From NCBI GenBank assembly GCA_030149995.1, contig JASLGV010000022.1:1-8594 (forward strand): 8,594 bases of DNA, in the 5' to 3' direction. Within the stretch, counting starts at the first letter, position 1. Each line of letters starts with the position of its first letter. The position numbers and the translations under genes were made by a program. The notes below the pieces were generated by a model. That model saw only the letters and a list, made by a program, of their open reading frames with translations, was not told where the DNA came from and made no database searches. Positions 1 to 6,990 of this stretch are shown in pieces. The DNA comes from Pedobacter sp. (lineage in GTDB: Bacteria > Bacteroidota > Bacteroidia > Sphingobacteriales > Sphingobacteriaceae).

Positions 1-488
1 AAAACCTCCTGCTGGTAAATTTTATAATAATTTAGCAGGCAATGAAACATATACTCGTTTATCAGGGTTTCGTCGTTAAGTCCCTGATCGAGCTGGCGCT
101 TTAAATGAAGAATGTTGAAACGCATATCGCCTTTAAGTGGATATAAACTGCTTATAAAGGCTGGTTGTCCGATTCCGGAATCATCAAACGGCAGGTATTT
201 TTCGGCGTACTTCTGCTTAAACTCAGTTATAAAACTTGCCGAAAAAGAAACCGAAAAAGCAGATACAGGCTGTAAAGAATCAATTGTAGAGCAACATTCA
301 CTTCCAGGTGCGAATACCGCAAAACTATCCGGATAAATACGCAGCTTACGCCGGTTAATTTCACAGTCCTGTATGCCATTAAAAACAAATTTTAATGTAC
401 AGCCTGTTTTCTCTTCCTGCTTAAAAGCCGTGCATACCTGTTCGCTTATAATTTTATTGTGGTTGCTGAGTTCTTTTACATAGCGCAT
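1..488 (-). CDS. AraC-type transcriptional regulator, N-terminal part (gene runs off the window)
   Basis: 162 codons are visible from ATG at 488; the reading frame is still open at base 1, so the gene is truncated by the window edge. The visible part is the ligand-binding/oligomerisation half. It resembles Bacteroidota AraC regulators: a beta-rich stretch around residues 32-90 (LKFVFNG, then RKLRIYPDSFAVF, then a serine/phenylalanine-rich strand to FITEF), then a helical segment ending LLNYYKIYQQEV, which in this family leads into the HTH_18 DNA-binding domain. That HTH domain is not in the window, so the family call comes from overall resemblance and not from the diagnostic domain. The start is well fixed: an in-frame TAG lies three codons upstream and no other ATG is near. 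AGAAGG lies only 2 bases before the ATG, so translation probably depends on coupling to the VOC gene just upstream. The two genes very likely share an mRNA, and the VOC protein may be related to the signal this regulator responds to, which is inference. Confidence 0.68.
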   Translation of the reverse strand, partial: MRYVKELSNHNKIISEQVCTAFKQEEKTGCTLKFVFNGIQDCEINRRKLRIYPDSFAVFAPGSECCSTIDSLQPVSAFSVSFSASFITEFKQKYAEKYLPFDDSGIGQPAFISSLYPLKGDMRFNILHLKRQLDQGLNDETLINEYMFHCLLNYYKIYQQEV

Positions 489-494
489 GGCCTT

Positions 495-845
495 CTAATC
501 TTCGTGGTAATTCCGGTATTCGATTAGCAGGTAATGATTGCCAAAAGGATCTGAGAAGGAAGCATGCAATCCGTTATCCTGGTAAAACGGCTCTTCCTTA
601 AAGCGAATCCCTGCTGTTTTCAGCCGGCAGTAATCGGCCAGGCAATCGGTGGTTTTGAGTATAATCGTTTTTGCCTGCAGCAACTGATCTGAAAAGTTAT
701 CCCTTTCGTTACCGGGTATGGCAAAAAGTTTTACCTGTGCCAGATCATAACAGGCATCGGCTTCATTGATCTTTATTTGCTCTTTAAAAAAGGTATAAAC
801 CTCATTTGGTTGTTCAACCTGTACATCAAAAAGATTAGCAGACAT
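495..845 (-). CDS. VOC-family (glyoxalase/bleomycin resistance-like) small protein
   Basis: A 116-residue protein, about the usual length for a single VOC (vicinal oxygen chelate) protein of two beta-alpha-beta-beta-beta modules. The C-terminal module is the recognisable part: TTDCLADYCRLKTAGIRF, then FYQDNGLHASFSDPFGNHYLLIEYR, with the typical DPFGN turn and a strand ending in a glutamate that is often a metal ligand in the family. The N-terminal module (NLFDVQVEQPNEVYTFFKEQ) lacks an obvious metal-binding histidine at its first strand, so an enzymatic glyoxalase role is unproven; binding or sequestering a small molecule is equally possible. I chose ATG at 845 over the frame's first ATG at 908: 845 has AAGGGGAG correctly spaced in front, whereas the longer version would start inside the terminator hairpin and encode a poly-T-derived VLFFCFQF leader. 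It is followed after 6 bases by the AraC-type gene in the same frame. A TAATTTTA sequence at 882-875 is a 7/8 match to the Bacteroidota -7 box, without a convincing -33 partner. Confidence 0.75.
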   Translation of the reverse strand: MSANLFDVQVEQPNEVYTFFKEQIKINEADACYDLAQVKLFAIPGNERDNFSDQLLQAKTIILKTTDCLADYCRLKTAGIRFKEEPFYQDNGLHASFSDPFGNHYLLIEYRNYHED

Positions 846-857
846 TTCTCTCCCCTT
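846..857 (-). promoter_or_regulatory. Shine-Dalgarno sequence deciding the VOC start
   Basis: On the minus strand AAGGGGAGAGAA directly precedes ATG 845, with the purine-rich AAGGGGAG about 4-6 bases from the start. The other starts in the window have A/T-rich leaders or, before the AraC-type gene, a purine stretch set too close to the ATG, so this is the only well-spaced site. It supports the 845 start over the one at 908. Confidence 0.65.
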
Positions 858-892
858 GTTTAATTCTTCTATCGTAAAATTAAACTGAAAAC

Positions 893-927
893 AAAAAAAA
901 AGTACCACCCATAAAGGGTGATTTTTA
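893..927 (-). terminator. Intrinsic terminator after the two-component operon
   Basis: Read on the minus strand, ATCACCC (922-916), loop TTTAT, then GGGTGGT (910-904) form a 7-bp stem that includes one T-G wobble. After two bases (AC) comes a run of nine T's (901-893). The hairpin starts about 28 bases after the response-regulator stop at 951, as expected for a rho-independent terminator. The perfect core CACCC-TTTAT-GGGTG (920-906) is nearly the same as the core of the palindrome at 4531-4545, so it may also be a protein-binding site. It lies 59 bases upstream of the VOC start. Confidence 0.72.
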
Positions 928-950
928 AAGCTTAATTATTTTTAAATCAG

Positions 951-1577
951 CTAAATAAACTTTTTATCTTTTGCTTTTTTAATGGCAGCTGCCTTTGAAT
1001 TTACATCCAGTTTCAGGTATATATTTTTAACGTGGGTACGCACCGTTTCGGTGTCAATAAACAGCATTCCGGCAATTTGTGGTTTTGTTAAACCATTCGA
1101 AATGTGTTCGAGGATTTCCGTTTCGCGTTTGGTTAAAGGAGAATTCAGGTTTTTCTGAAAAGAATGTATAACCATACGGGCAACATTGGTACTCATGGCC
1201 CCGCCGCCCATGTGCACTTCTCGGATGGCCTCCATAATTTTTGCCGCATTGGAGTCTTTTGTTAAATAACCCGTTGCGCCCATGGTCAGGGCTTCAAAAA
1301 CCATTTCGGGTGAATCAAATACGGTTAAAATAATAATACTGGCTTCCGGTAATAATTTCTTTATAAAAGGCAAGGCTTTTAATCCCTGTGTTCCGGGCAT
1401 CTGGATGTCGAGTAAAATAACATCCGGACGGTCTGCCTGCAGGTTCTTCTTTGCCTGTTCGTAAGAACCATACGTATTTACCACCTTAAAATCGGCCGCG
1501 GCCGATAACAGGGATTCATATCCCATCCGGATAATGTCGTCGTCTTCTATCAATACAATACGTAAAAAGCTTTCCAT
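951..1577 (-). CDS. NarL/LuxR-type two-component response regulator
   Basis: 208 residues, the standard length for a NarL/FixJ-type regulator. The receiver domain (about 5-122) has the acidic pocket E11-D12-D13, phospho-acceptor D57 in VILLDIQMPG, switch residue T85 in IIILTVFDS, and K107 in GYLTKD. The LuxR-type helix-turn-helix spans about 148-203 (LTKRETEILEHISNGLTKPQIA, then TVRTHVKNIYLKLDVNSK). It is a cytoplasmic DNA-binding protein expected to be phosphorylated by the histidine kinase encoded 11 bases upstream; HisKA_3 kinases normally pair with this class. ATG at 1577 is the first start in frame, and no clear Shine-Dalgarno precedes it (ATAAAAATAAG). An intrinsic terminator follows the gene. 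Targets are not shown by the sequence; the two CACCCTWTATGGGTK palindromes around the operon are candidate binding sites, which is inference. Confidence 0.93.
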   Translation of the reverse strand: MESFLRIVLIEDDDIIRMGYESLLSAAADFKVVNTYGSYEQAKKNLQADRPDVILLDIQMPGTQGLKALPFIKKLLPEASIIILTVFDSPEMVFEALTMGATGYLTKDSNAAKIMEAIREVHMGGGAMSTNVARMVIHSFQKNLNSPLTKRETEILEHISNGLTKPQIAGMLFIDTETVRTHVKNIYLKLDVNSKAAAIKKAKDKKFI

Positions 1578-1588
1578 CTTATTTTTAT

Positions 1589-4492
1589 TTAGCTAACAGA
1601 AATGCGGGTCGAAATGGTTGCTGTTGTTCCTTTTCCCGGTTTGGAAACGAGATGAAACCCCGATTTAATCCGTTTACAGCGGTTTTGTATATTCTTTAAA
1701 CCACGGCCTTTTGCAATTGCTTTTGGATCAAAACCGCAACCATCATCAGCAACCAGAATTTCAATGGAGTTTTCGGGCGTTTTAAGCACCGAAATCAGCA
1801 CGTTTTCTGCGCTGGCATGTTTGAGTATGTTATTCAGCATTTCTTTAAATATAAGCGTTAAATTGCGGTTAAACTCCATCGATAAATGCAGCTTCTCATA
1901 CCCTTTTAAAATCCCGTCCATCTTAAAAGAAATACCGGTATCCTGAAAAAGATCTATACCGAAGTTCTTTATGTGAATTAAAATGGCAAACAGGTTATCA
2001 CTTTTCGGATCCAGGGCCCACAATATTTCTTTGGTATCGGTGTACAGCAAACCTGCATTTTCCCTGATTAAGTGGATGAGATTTTTCTCAGATGCCTGCT
2101 CTGCGCCTATTTTTTTATCCAGGATTTCCGAAAGTACCTGGATCCGTGTTAGTTTATTTCCGATATCATCGTGAAAATCTTCGGCTGTTTGCTGCCTTAT
2201 TTTCTGTTGTTCTTTCAGTTTTATCTTTTCAAGTTGCCGGCGTTTGCGCTCTTTTGATTTAAACACAAGGTGAAAAACAAACCAGACCAATACCAGGATT
2301 GCGATTGCCCCAAGGGTCCTAAACCAAAGCGTATGGTAAAAAGGGGTTAGCATGGTAAAACTGTATTCGGCTACATCCGATTTTTGACCATTGGCGAGTG
2401 CAAATACCTGAAACGTATATTTCCCGGGGCTTATTTCAGAATATTCTACTGCGGAAGAAGAAATGGCTTTGCTGAATTTGTTATCCAGCCCTTTTAACCG
2501 GTACCGGTATGTTAAGCCCTGCGGATTGGTCAGATAAACGCCTTTAAAATTAATAGAAAGGTGGTTCTGATTGTGCGAAAGCCCGAATGTACCACCCTTG
2601 CCCGCCAAAGGAAAAATAGAAATGTCTTTCTGCCGGTATTTTTTATTGTAAATATTTATTTGCTGGATGTTTACAGACGGCCGTTTAATGGCAGCTCCCG
2701 GCAGGTGTGTTTTACACCGGATCAATCCATTCAGCGTACCAACCAGAATACTGCCTTTATAATTTAAAATGGCATGCTCGTCGCATTCAAAGATCATAGA
2801 CGTATTACCCGAAACAACATACTTTTCACTTACCGGATCGAATATCAGGTTGTTAATTCCTCTTCCGGTACCAATCCACAGGTGATTATAATCATCCAGA
2901 GCCTGGCTGTATACATCGTTAGAATTTAAGCCATCGGCGATGCGGTATTTTTTAATGGCCTGCGTTTGTACATCCCAGGTAATCAATCCTTCGCCCAGAC
3001 TGCCCAGCAGAATGCGGTTTTCATGTTTAATGATCGACAAAATGTATACATCTTTTAAAGCTCCAATCTTAAAATTTGGATCTATCTGGTAATTTCTAAT
3101 CAGGTATAAACCACTTGTGGTTCCCAATAATACCCGGCCTTTATCCAGTGCGTACAAACAGGTTGCCTCGCCCTCAAACCCGCCTATTTTTATTTTTTTA
3201 TTTCCACGAATGTACCATACAGATGATGCTTCGGCTACCCAGAAACCAAGATCAGGATCTTCCATAATGGCACTGTAAACCTGTTGCCTTGCCTTTAATA
3301 TTTGCATAAAGGTTTTTCCGTTATATTGCCAGATGCCTCCGTCCTGCACAGAAAACCAGATACGGCCGCTTCGATCTGCACAAATGAAATAAATATCTTT
3401 ATCCCGTAGCGCGGGTACATGGGTATGGGTAACCTCCTTTCCGTTAAATCTGAGCAAACCTTTTCCAAAGGTGCCAATCCATAAATTTCCCTTTTTATCT
3501 TCTGCCAACCCGCTTACAGCATAGTTTAATGCTTTTCCCTTAAAATGGTTATAGCGCGTAAAAGTGTCGCCTTCATATTTAAAAACACCATTTGTCCAGC
3601 TTGAGAGCCACATAATGTCTTCGGCATCTTTAAAAACAGCATGAATGCGGCTGCTGCTTAATCCGTTCTCTGCTGTAAAATGTATAATTTCCTGCCCATC
3701 TGCCAGATAAGCACCACGGTCTGTCCCCACCCAAATCCGCCCCTTTTCATCCTGTGCGATGGAAAAATAAAGCAACCGGTTTTTACTGTTAAAAAATGGC
3801 TTAATCCCATCCTTTTCAAATACATAGATGCCTTTTCTTCTGCCCAGCATAAACAGCCGAAAAGGATTTTTACGATCAAATAAGAGATCGACCAGGGCAA
3901 CCTGTCGCAATTCTTCCGGTAATGTACGGTATAAAACCCACGAAGATCTTTCCAGTTTATAAATACCGGTACCCAAAACGGCTGCATACAGGTTGCCGCC
4001 CGGGTCTGTACTCAAAGTAGTAACCGGTTTATTGTGTATGGAAACAAATACCTGCTTGTTGTTTTCAAGTTTAAAGAGCCTCGACTGGCATATGCCCCAA
4101 ATTTGTCCGGTAACATCCCTTTTCAGACAGGTTACAGCGGCACTTTTTTGCAACTTGCTTACTTTTCCCTTCCAGATCTGGTTTATGCCTCCTTCCGTTC
4201 CTACAAAGATGTGTTGTTCCTGATCTTCGGCAATGCTTAAAACCGTATTGGAAAAAAGCCCCTCTGCTTTACCGTAAGAGGTAAACACTTTGCCGTCAAA
4301 GTTGCTGATGCCGCCATAAGTTCCCATCCACAGGGTACGGTCTTGCGCCTGGAAAATTACATTTACCTGCGATTGGGGAAGCCCATCCTTTAAACCATAA
4401 TTTGAAAAATTATAATGCTGGGCAAATAATGCCGAATGAAAACACAGCAGCAAAACAAAGGCGATATTTCTGATAAAGGTTTTACTGCACAT
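1589..4492 (-). CDS. Periplasmic beta-propeller (Reg_prop/Y_Y_Y) sensor histidine kinase
   Basis: 967 residues. A Sec signal peptide (about 1-24, ending ALFA before Q25) is followed by a large periplasmic sensor. Repeated strands of the type LWIGTxxGGIxxFDG occur about 14 times between residues 54 and 592 (for example 54-68, 95-109, 253-266, 294-308, 337-351, 378-392, 538-552, 582-592), which fits two seven-bladed propellers. A Y_Y_Y domain follows (about 648-713, with TYRYRLKGLDNKF), then a membrane helix (about 725-744), a coiled linker, and the kinase core: phospho-acceptor H774 in EDFHDDIGNKL (HisKA_3), N-box around N887/N888, the DDGCGF loop at 916-921, and GRGLKNI at 929-935. The protein ends after HATPase_c. 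It therefore lacks the fused receiver and AraC domains of Bacteroides hybrid two-component systems, and the separate regulator downstream takes that role. Family members with this sensor often respond to oligosaccharides; the ligand here is unknown. ATG 4492 is chosen because it gives a proper signal peptide; no Shine-Dalgarno is visible, and TTAATTTG at 4507-4500 is a 7/8 match to the -7 box. Confidence 0.93.
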   Translation of the reverse strand: MCSKTFIRNIAFVLLLCFHSALFAQHYNFSNYGLKDGLPQSQVNVIFQAQDRTLWMGTYGGISNFDGKVFTSYGKAEGLFSNTVLSIAEDQEQHIFVGTEGGINQIWKGKVSKLQKSAAVTCLKRDVTGQIWGICQSRLFKLENNKQVFVSIHNKPVTTLSTDPGGNLYAAVLGTGIYKLERSSWVLYRTLPEELRQVALVDLLFDRKNPFRLFMLGRRKGIYVFEKDGIKPFFNSKNRLLYFSIAQDEKGRIWVGTDRGAYLADGQEIIHFTAENGLSSSRIHAVFKDAEDIMWLSSWTNGVFKYEGDTFTRYNHFKGKALNYAVSGLAEDKKGNLWIGTFGKGLLRFNGKEVTHTHVPALRDKDIYFICADRSGRIWFSVQDGGIWQYNGKTFMQILKARQQVYSAIMEDPDLGFWVAEASSVWYIRGNKKIKIGGFEGEATCLYALDKGRVLLGTTSGLYLIRNYQIDPNFKIGALKDVYILSIIKHENRILLGSLGEGLITWDVQTQAIKKYRIADGLNSNDVYSQALDDYNHLWIGTGRGINNLIFDPVSEKYVVSGNTSMIFECDEHAILNYKGSILVGTLNGLIRCKTHLPGAAIKRPSVNIQQINIYNKKYRQKDISIFPLAGKGGTFGLSHNQNHLSINFKGVYLTNPQGLTYRYRLKGLDNKFSKAISSSAVEYSEISPGKYTFQVFALANGQKSDVAEYSFTMLTPFYHTLWFRTLGAIAILVLVWFVFHLVFKSKERKRRQLEKIKLKEQQKIRQQTAEDFHDDIGNKLTRIQVLSEILDKKIGAEQASEKNLIHLIRENAGLLYTDTKEILWALDPKSDNLFAILIHIKNFGIDLFQDTGISFKMDGILKGYEKLHLSMEFNRNLTLIFKEMLNNILKHASAENVLISVLKTPENSIEILVADDGCGFDPKAIAKGRGLKNIQNRCKRIKSGFHLVSKPGKGTTATISTRISVS

Positions 4493-4520
4493 GTTTGAAC
4501 AAATTAAGTAAAAGCCCGCA

Positions 4521-4555
4521 TTTAAAATATCACCCTATATGGGTTATATTTTAAA
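4521..4555. repeat. 35-bp near-perfect palindrome at the phospholipase/kinase junction
   Basis: The left arm TTTAAAATATCACCC (4521-4535) and right arm GGGTTATATTTTAAA (4541-4555) match at 14 of 15 positions around a TATAT centre. The only mismatch is C4531 against T4545. It contains the phospholipase stop codon (4553-4551) and ends 28 bases before the kinase start. As RNA it would form a long A/U-rich hairpin with a GGG/CCC core, but no strong U-run follows, so it is a weaker terminator candidate than the element at 893-927. It could be an operator for the kinase promoter, an mRNA-end hairpin or an attenuator; the sequence does not decide. The core ATCACCCTATATGGGT matches the terminator core near 921-906 with one difference. 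Confidence 0.8.
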
Positions 4556-6917
4556 TGTTTCCCATGTAAGGATCTGTGGTTGTTATGGCGCCACTTTCTA
4601 TTTTACCTGCATACCGGTATTCAAAATGTTCTTCTGCAGGATACCTGATGCTGATGTCGTACCAGTTTCCATTTTTCTGAACGTCTTTTATAAGGGTCTG
4701 GGTCTGTTTTGGAGGAAGATGGATGTACTCTTCCGGCGAACCGTACCCCTTGTCAGAAAGCAACAAATCAACCGGTTGCTGGTTGTAGTTAACCAGTTTA
4801 ATGACCAGTTTACCGCTGTATTTTTTAACCAGTAATCCGGTTTGTTCTGCTTCAACAGTAATGGAAATATTTTCGGAAGCTGTACCTCTAAAATGCCTGT
4901 AAAACCCGTTAGGACCGGTAATGGCCAGATCGTAAATACCGTTCTCAAAATGGGCGGGTTCAAGGCTTTCTGTTAAAGAATCGCCGGGGCTAACGGCATA
5001 AGCCCAGCTTTTACCTTTTTTTTCTTTATACGCAACAGGTGTATACATGGTAAATGGTGCCCCGGATGCAACCATAAAAGCCCCAAAACTTGTTTTCCCG
5101 GCAGCAAAATTAATCAACAACCGGCCGGCATCCGGTTCTGCATTTACCGATAAGGCATATGGTAAAGCACAAGCTGGTTTTGTGCCCCGCTCCTGCTTTG
5201 GCATGTGCACACTGTTATCAGCAGAAAAAGCATCTGATGTATTTATTTTTAGAATGTCTGTCTCACTTAAAGCAACCGGACCTGGCTGTGCGGGCTTATT
5301 TTTTGCATTGCCGATGTTTGTAATCACCTCTGTTCTTTTTAGGGGTTTGGGCGATGAGATTTCATCTCCGTTATAAGGCCTGAATACAGAGGTCAGATCA
5401 CCGCAAACCATGCGGCGCCAATCGCTAATGTTGTTGCTGCGAATGTTGCGATTTGTTTTAAGCGACAGAAAATGTTCCAGGAACATGAGGGAAGAGGTAT
5501 GATCAAAAACCTGCGAATTTACAAAGCCTCCTTTACTCCAGGGCGAAGCCACAATTAAAGGTACGCGGTACCCAAGTCCGATTGGACTTCCCTTTTTAGG
5601 CTCAAAATCGGTCGAAAAATCGATTCCCGAACTCACCTTTCCCGAGAACGGATCTTTCGGATCCGGCACCACAAACGGTGGCTGGTGATCGAAATAACCA
5701 TCATTCTCATCGTATGTAAGAATAAATATCGTTTTTTTCCAGACCTCCGGATTTTTCGTTAAAATATCAAGTGCTTCTGAAACGTACCAGGTTCCGTATA
5801 ATGGCGAACTGGTATGGTCTGAAAACCGCTGGGGTGCCACCAGCCACGAAACCGTTGGCAGCTGCCCGCTGTCTACATCTTTTCTGAACTGGTGAAAAAT
5901 ATCGCCTTTTGGCAATTGAATGGTTTCTTCTTTTCCAAGGTCGTTTTTAAAAGTAAACGGCTCCAGTTCAAGGTAATCCGGTTCTGAAATATTGGTGGTA
6001 AAAGCTTTATCGATCAGGTTTTTTTCCCGCTGCGTCAACGCATCGTACCGGCGCTGAACTTCTGCTGCACTTAATGGCGGATTTACGGTGTGATCGCCAT
6101 TTTTTCTAAAATAAGCAGATAATTTTACCCGGTGCCGGCTGATGTATTCAAGCGGATTATCGCCATAATTTCCCAGCCAATCGTCTATCTCACCTTCGGG
6201 GAGTCTGGAGGTCCACAGCTCATTCTGGTATACGCGCCAGTCTACACCATGATCTTCCATCAACTCGGGAAATGTAGACCAATCGACAAATACATTGTTT
6301 TGTGATTCTGCCTGATCGTTATTTACAACAGCCGTGGCATTTTTGCTCTTTTCGCCTCTTATGGTGCCGGTAAAGAAAAACAGCCTGTTTGGCGTTGTTC
6401 CGGTAAGCGACGAACAGAAGTGCTGATCGCAAACGGTAAAGGCATCGGCCAGGTTATAATAAAAAGGAATATCGTTGCGCTTGTAATAAGCCAGAGACAT
6501 GGCCGATTTTATGGGAACCCATTGATCGTAATGGCCGTTGTTTCTGGCGGCTACCTGATCTTTCCAAGAATGTGGCAATCCACCCTGCCAGGTAATTTTT
6601 GTTTTCCGGATATCGACATGAAAAGGTGCGTAGGTAAAGCCTTTTCCATCTTTTTGCAGCCATACTTTCTGCTTGCCGGGTTGAACATGTGGATGTGGGT
6701 CGTTAAATCCACGTACACCTTTTAAGGTACCCAGCATGTGATCAAATGAGCGGTTTTCCTGCATCAGAAAAACAATGTGTTCGGCATCCAGGTATGTACT
6801 GCCAGGTTCGGCATGGATGCCCATTGCCTTAACAACCGAAGCGGCAAATGTCTGATCAATACCTGCTGCCCCGGTAAACAAAGCTGCTTTTTTTAAAAAT
6901 GCTCTTCTCGAATCCAT
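4551..6917 (-). CDS. Tat-exported phospholipase C, phosphocholine-specific type
   Basis: 788 residues, within the usual range of the bacterial phosphocholine-type phospholipase C family (PlcH/PlcN-like), which hydrolyses phospholipids such as phosphatidylcholine or sphingomyelin to a phosphorylated head group and a lipid. The N-terminus has a twin-arginine motif, SRRAFLKKAALF (3-14), so a folded protein is exported by Tat. The phosphoesterase domain (about 46-500) shows HIVFLMQENRSFDH (E54, N55), SSLTGTTPNRLFFFTGT with the likely threonine nucleophile in 172-175, HTSSP around H368, TYDENDGYFDH (D403, E404, D406, H411) and FDHTS (H473). The C-terminal part has two repeated beta domains of the DUF756 type (about 583-678 and 683-762) that belong to this family. 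All key motifs look intact. The start at 6917 gives the Tat signal directly; no Shine-Dalgarno is seen. It lies 73 bases after the GDPD-GH16 gene and is probably cotranscribed with it. Substrate specificity by head group cannot be read from sequence alone. Confidence 0.93.
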   Translation of the reverse strand: MDSRRAFLKKAALFTGAAGIDQTFAASVVKAMGIHAEPGSTYLDAEHIVFLMQENRSFDHMLGTLKGVRGFNDPHPHVQPGKQKVWLQKDGKGFTYAPFHVDIRKTKITWQGGLPHSWKDQVAARNNGHYDQWVPIKSAMSLAYYKRNDIPFYYNLADAFTVCDQHFCSSLTGTTPNRLFFFTGTIRGEKSKNATAVVNNDQAESQNNVFVDWSTFPELMEDHGVDWRVYQNELWTSRLPEGEIDDWLGNYGDNPLEYISRHRVKLSAYFRKNGDHTVNPPLSAAEVQRRYDALTQREKNLIDKAFTTNISEPDYLELEPFTFKNDLGKEETIQLPKGDIFHQFRKDVDSGQLPTVSWLVAPQRFSDHTSSPLYGTWYVSEALDILTKNPEVWKKTIFILTYDENDGYFDHQPPFVVPDPKDPFSGKVSSGIDFSTDFEPKKGSPIGLGYRVPLIVASPWSKGGFVNSQVFDHTSSLMFLEHFLSLKTNRNIRSNNISDWRRMVCGDLTSVFRPYNGDEISSPKPLKRTEVITNIGNAKNKPAQPGPVALSETDILKINTSDAFSADNSVHMPKQERGTKPACALPYALSVNAEPDAGRLLINFAAGKTSFGAFMVASGAPFTMYTPVAYKEKKGKSWAYAVSPGDSLTESLEPAHFENGIYDLAITGPNGFYRHFRGTASENISITVEAEQTGLLVKKYSGKLVIKLVNYNQQPVDLLLSDKGYGSPEEYIHLPPKQTQTLIKDVQKNGNWYDISIRYPAEEHFEYRYAGKIESGAITTTDPYMGNI

Positions 6918-6990
6918 TTTAGGTGGTTAAGATTACGCAATTTAAAAAAAGCAGCTTATATTATGTGTCAATCTTTCTGTTAAGAAATTA

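Noticed and set aside
846..908. N-terminal extension of the VOC protein to an ATG at 908
   Set aside because: The extension would start inside the terminator hairpin and read through its poly-T tract, giving a leader unlike VOC proteins. A good Shine-Dalgarno precedes the ATG at 845.
3658..3987. 109-codon minus-strand frame inside the kinase gene
   Set aside because: It is an out-of-frame shadow of the propeller-coding region, with no recognisable domain; the kinase frame here encodes clear propeller repeats.
951..4492. Hybrid two-component system (single fused protein)
   Set aside because: The kinase ends after its HATPase domain with a TAA at 1591-1589, and the regulator has its own ATG 11 bases later, so these are two separate proteins.
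4539..4835. 98-codon plus-strand frame over the 3' end of the phospholipase gene, and similar plus-strand frames at 112-336, 5047-5376, 6420-6725 and 7102-7437
   Set aside because: All lie antisense to well-supported genes, show no family resemblance and have compositions expected of shadow frames.
6932..6969. TTGACA-like sequence in the spacer before the phospholipase gene as a promoter
   Set aside because: No TAnnTTTG box lies at the proper distance (the nearest TAAATTG is poorly matched and spaced about 24 bases away), and sigma-70 hexamers of the Proteobacteria type are not the norm in Bacteroidota.
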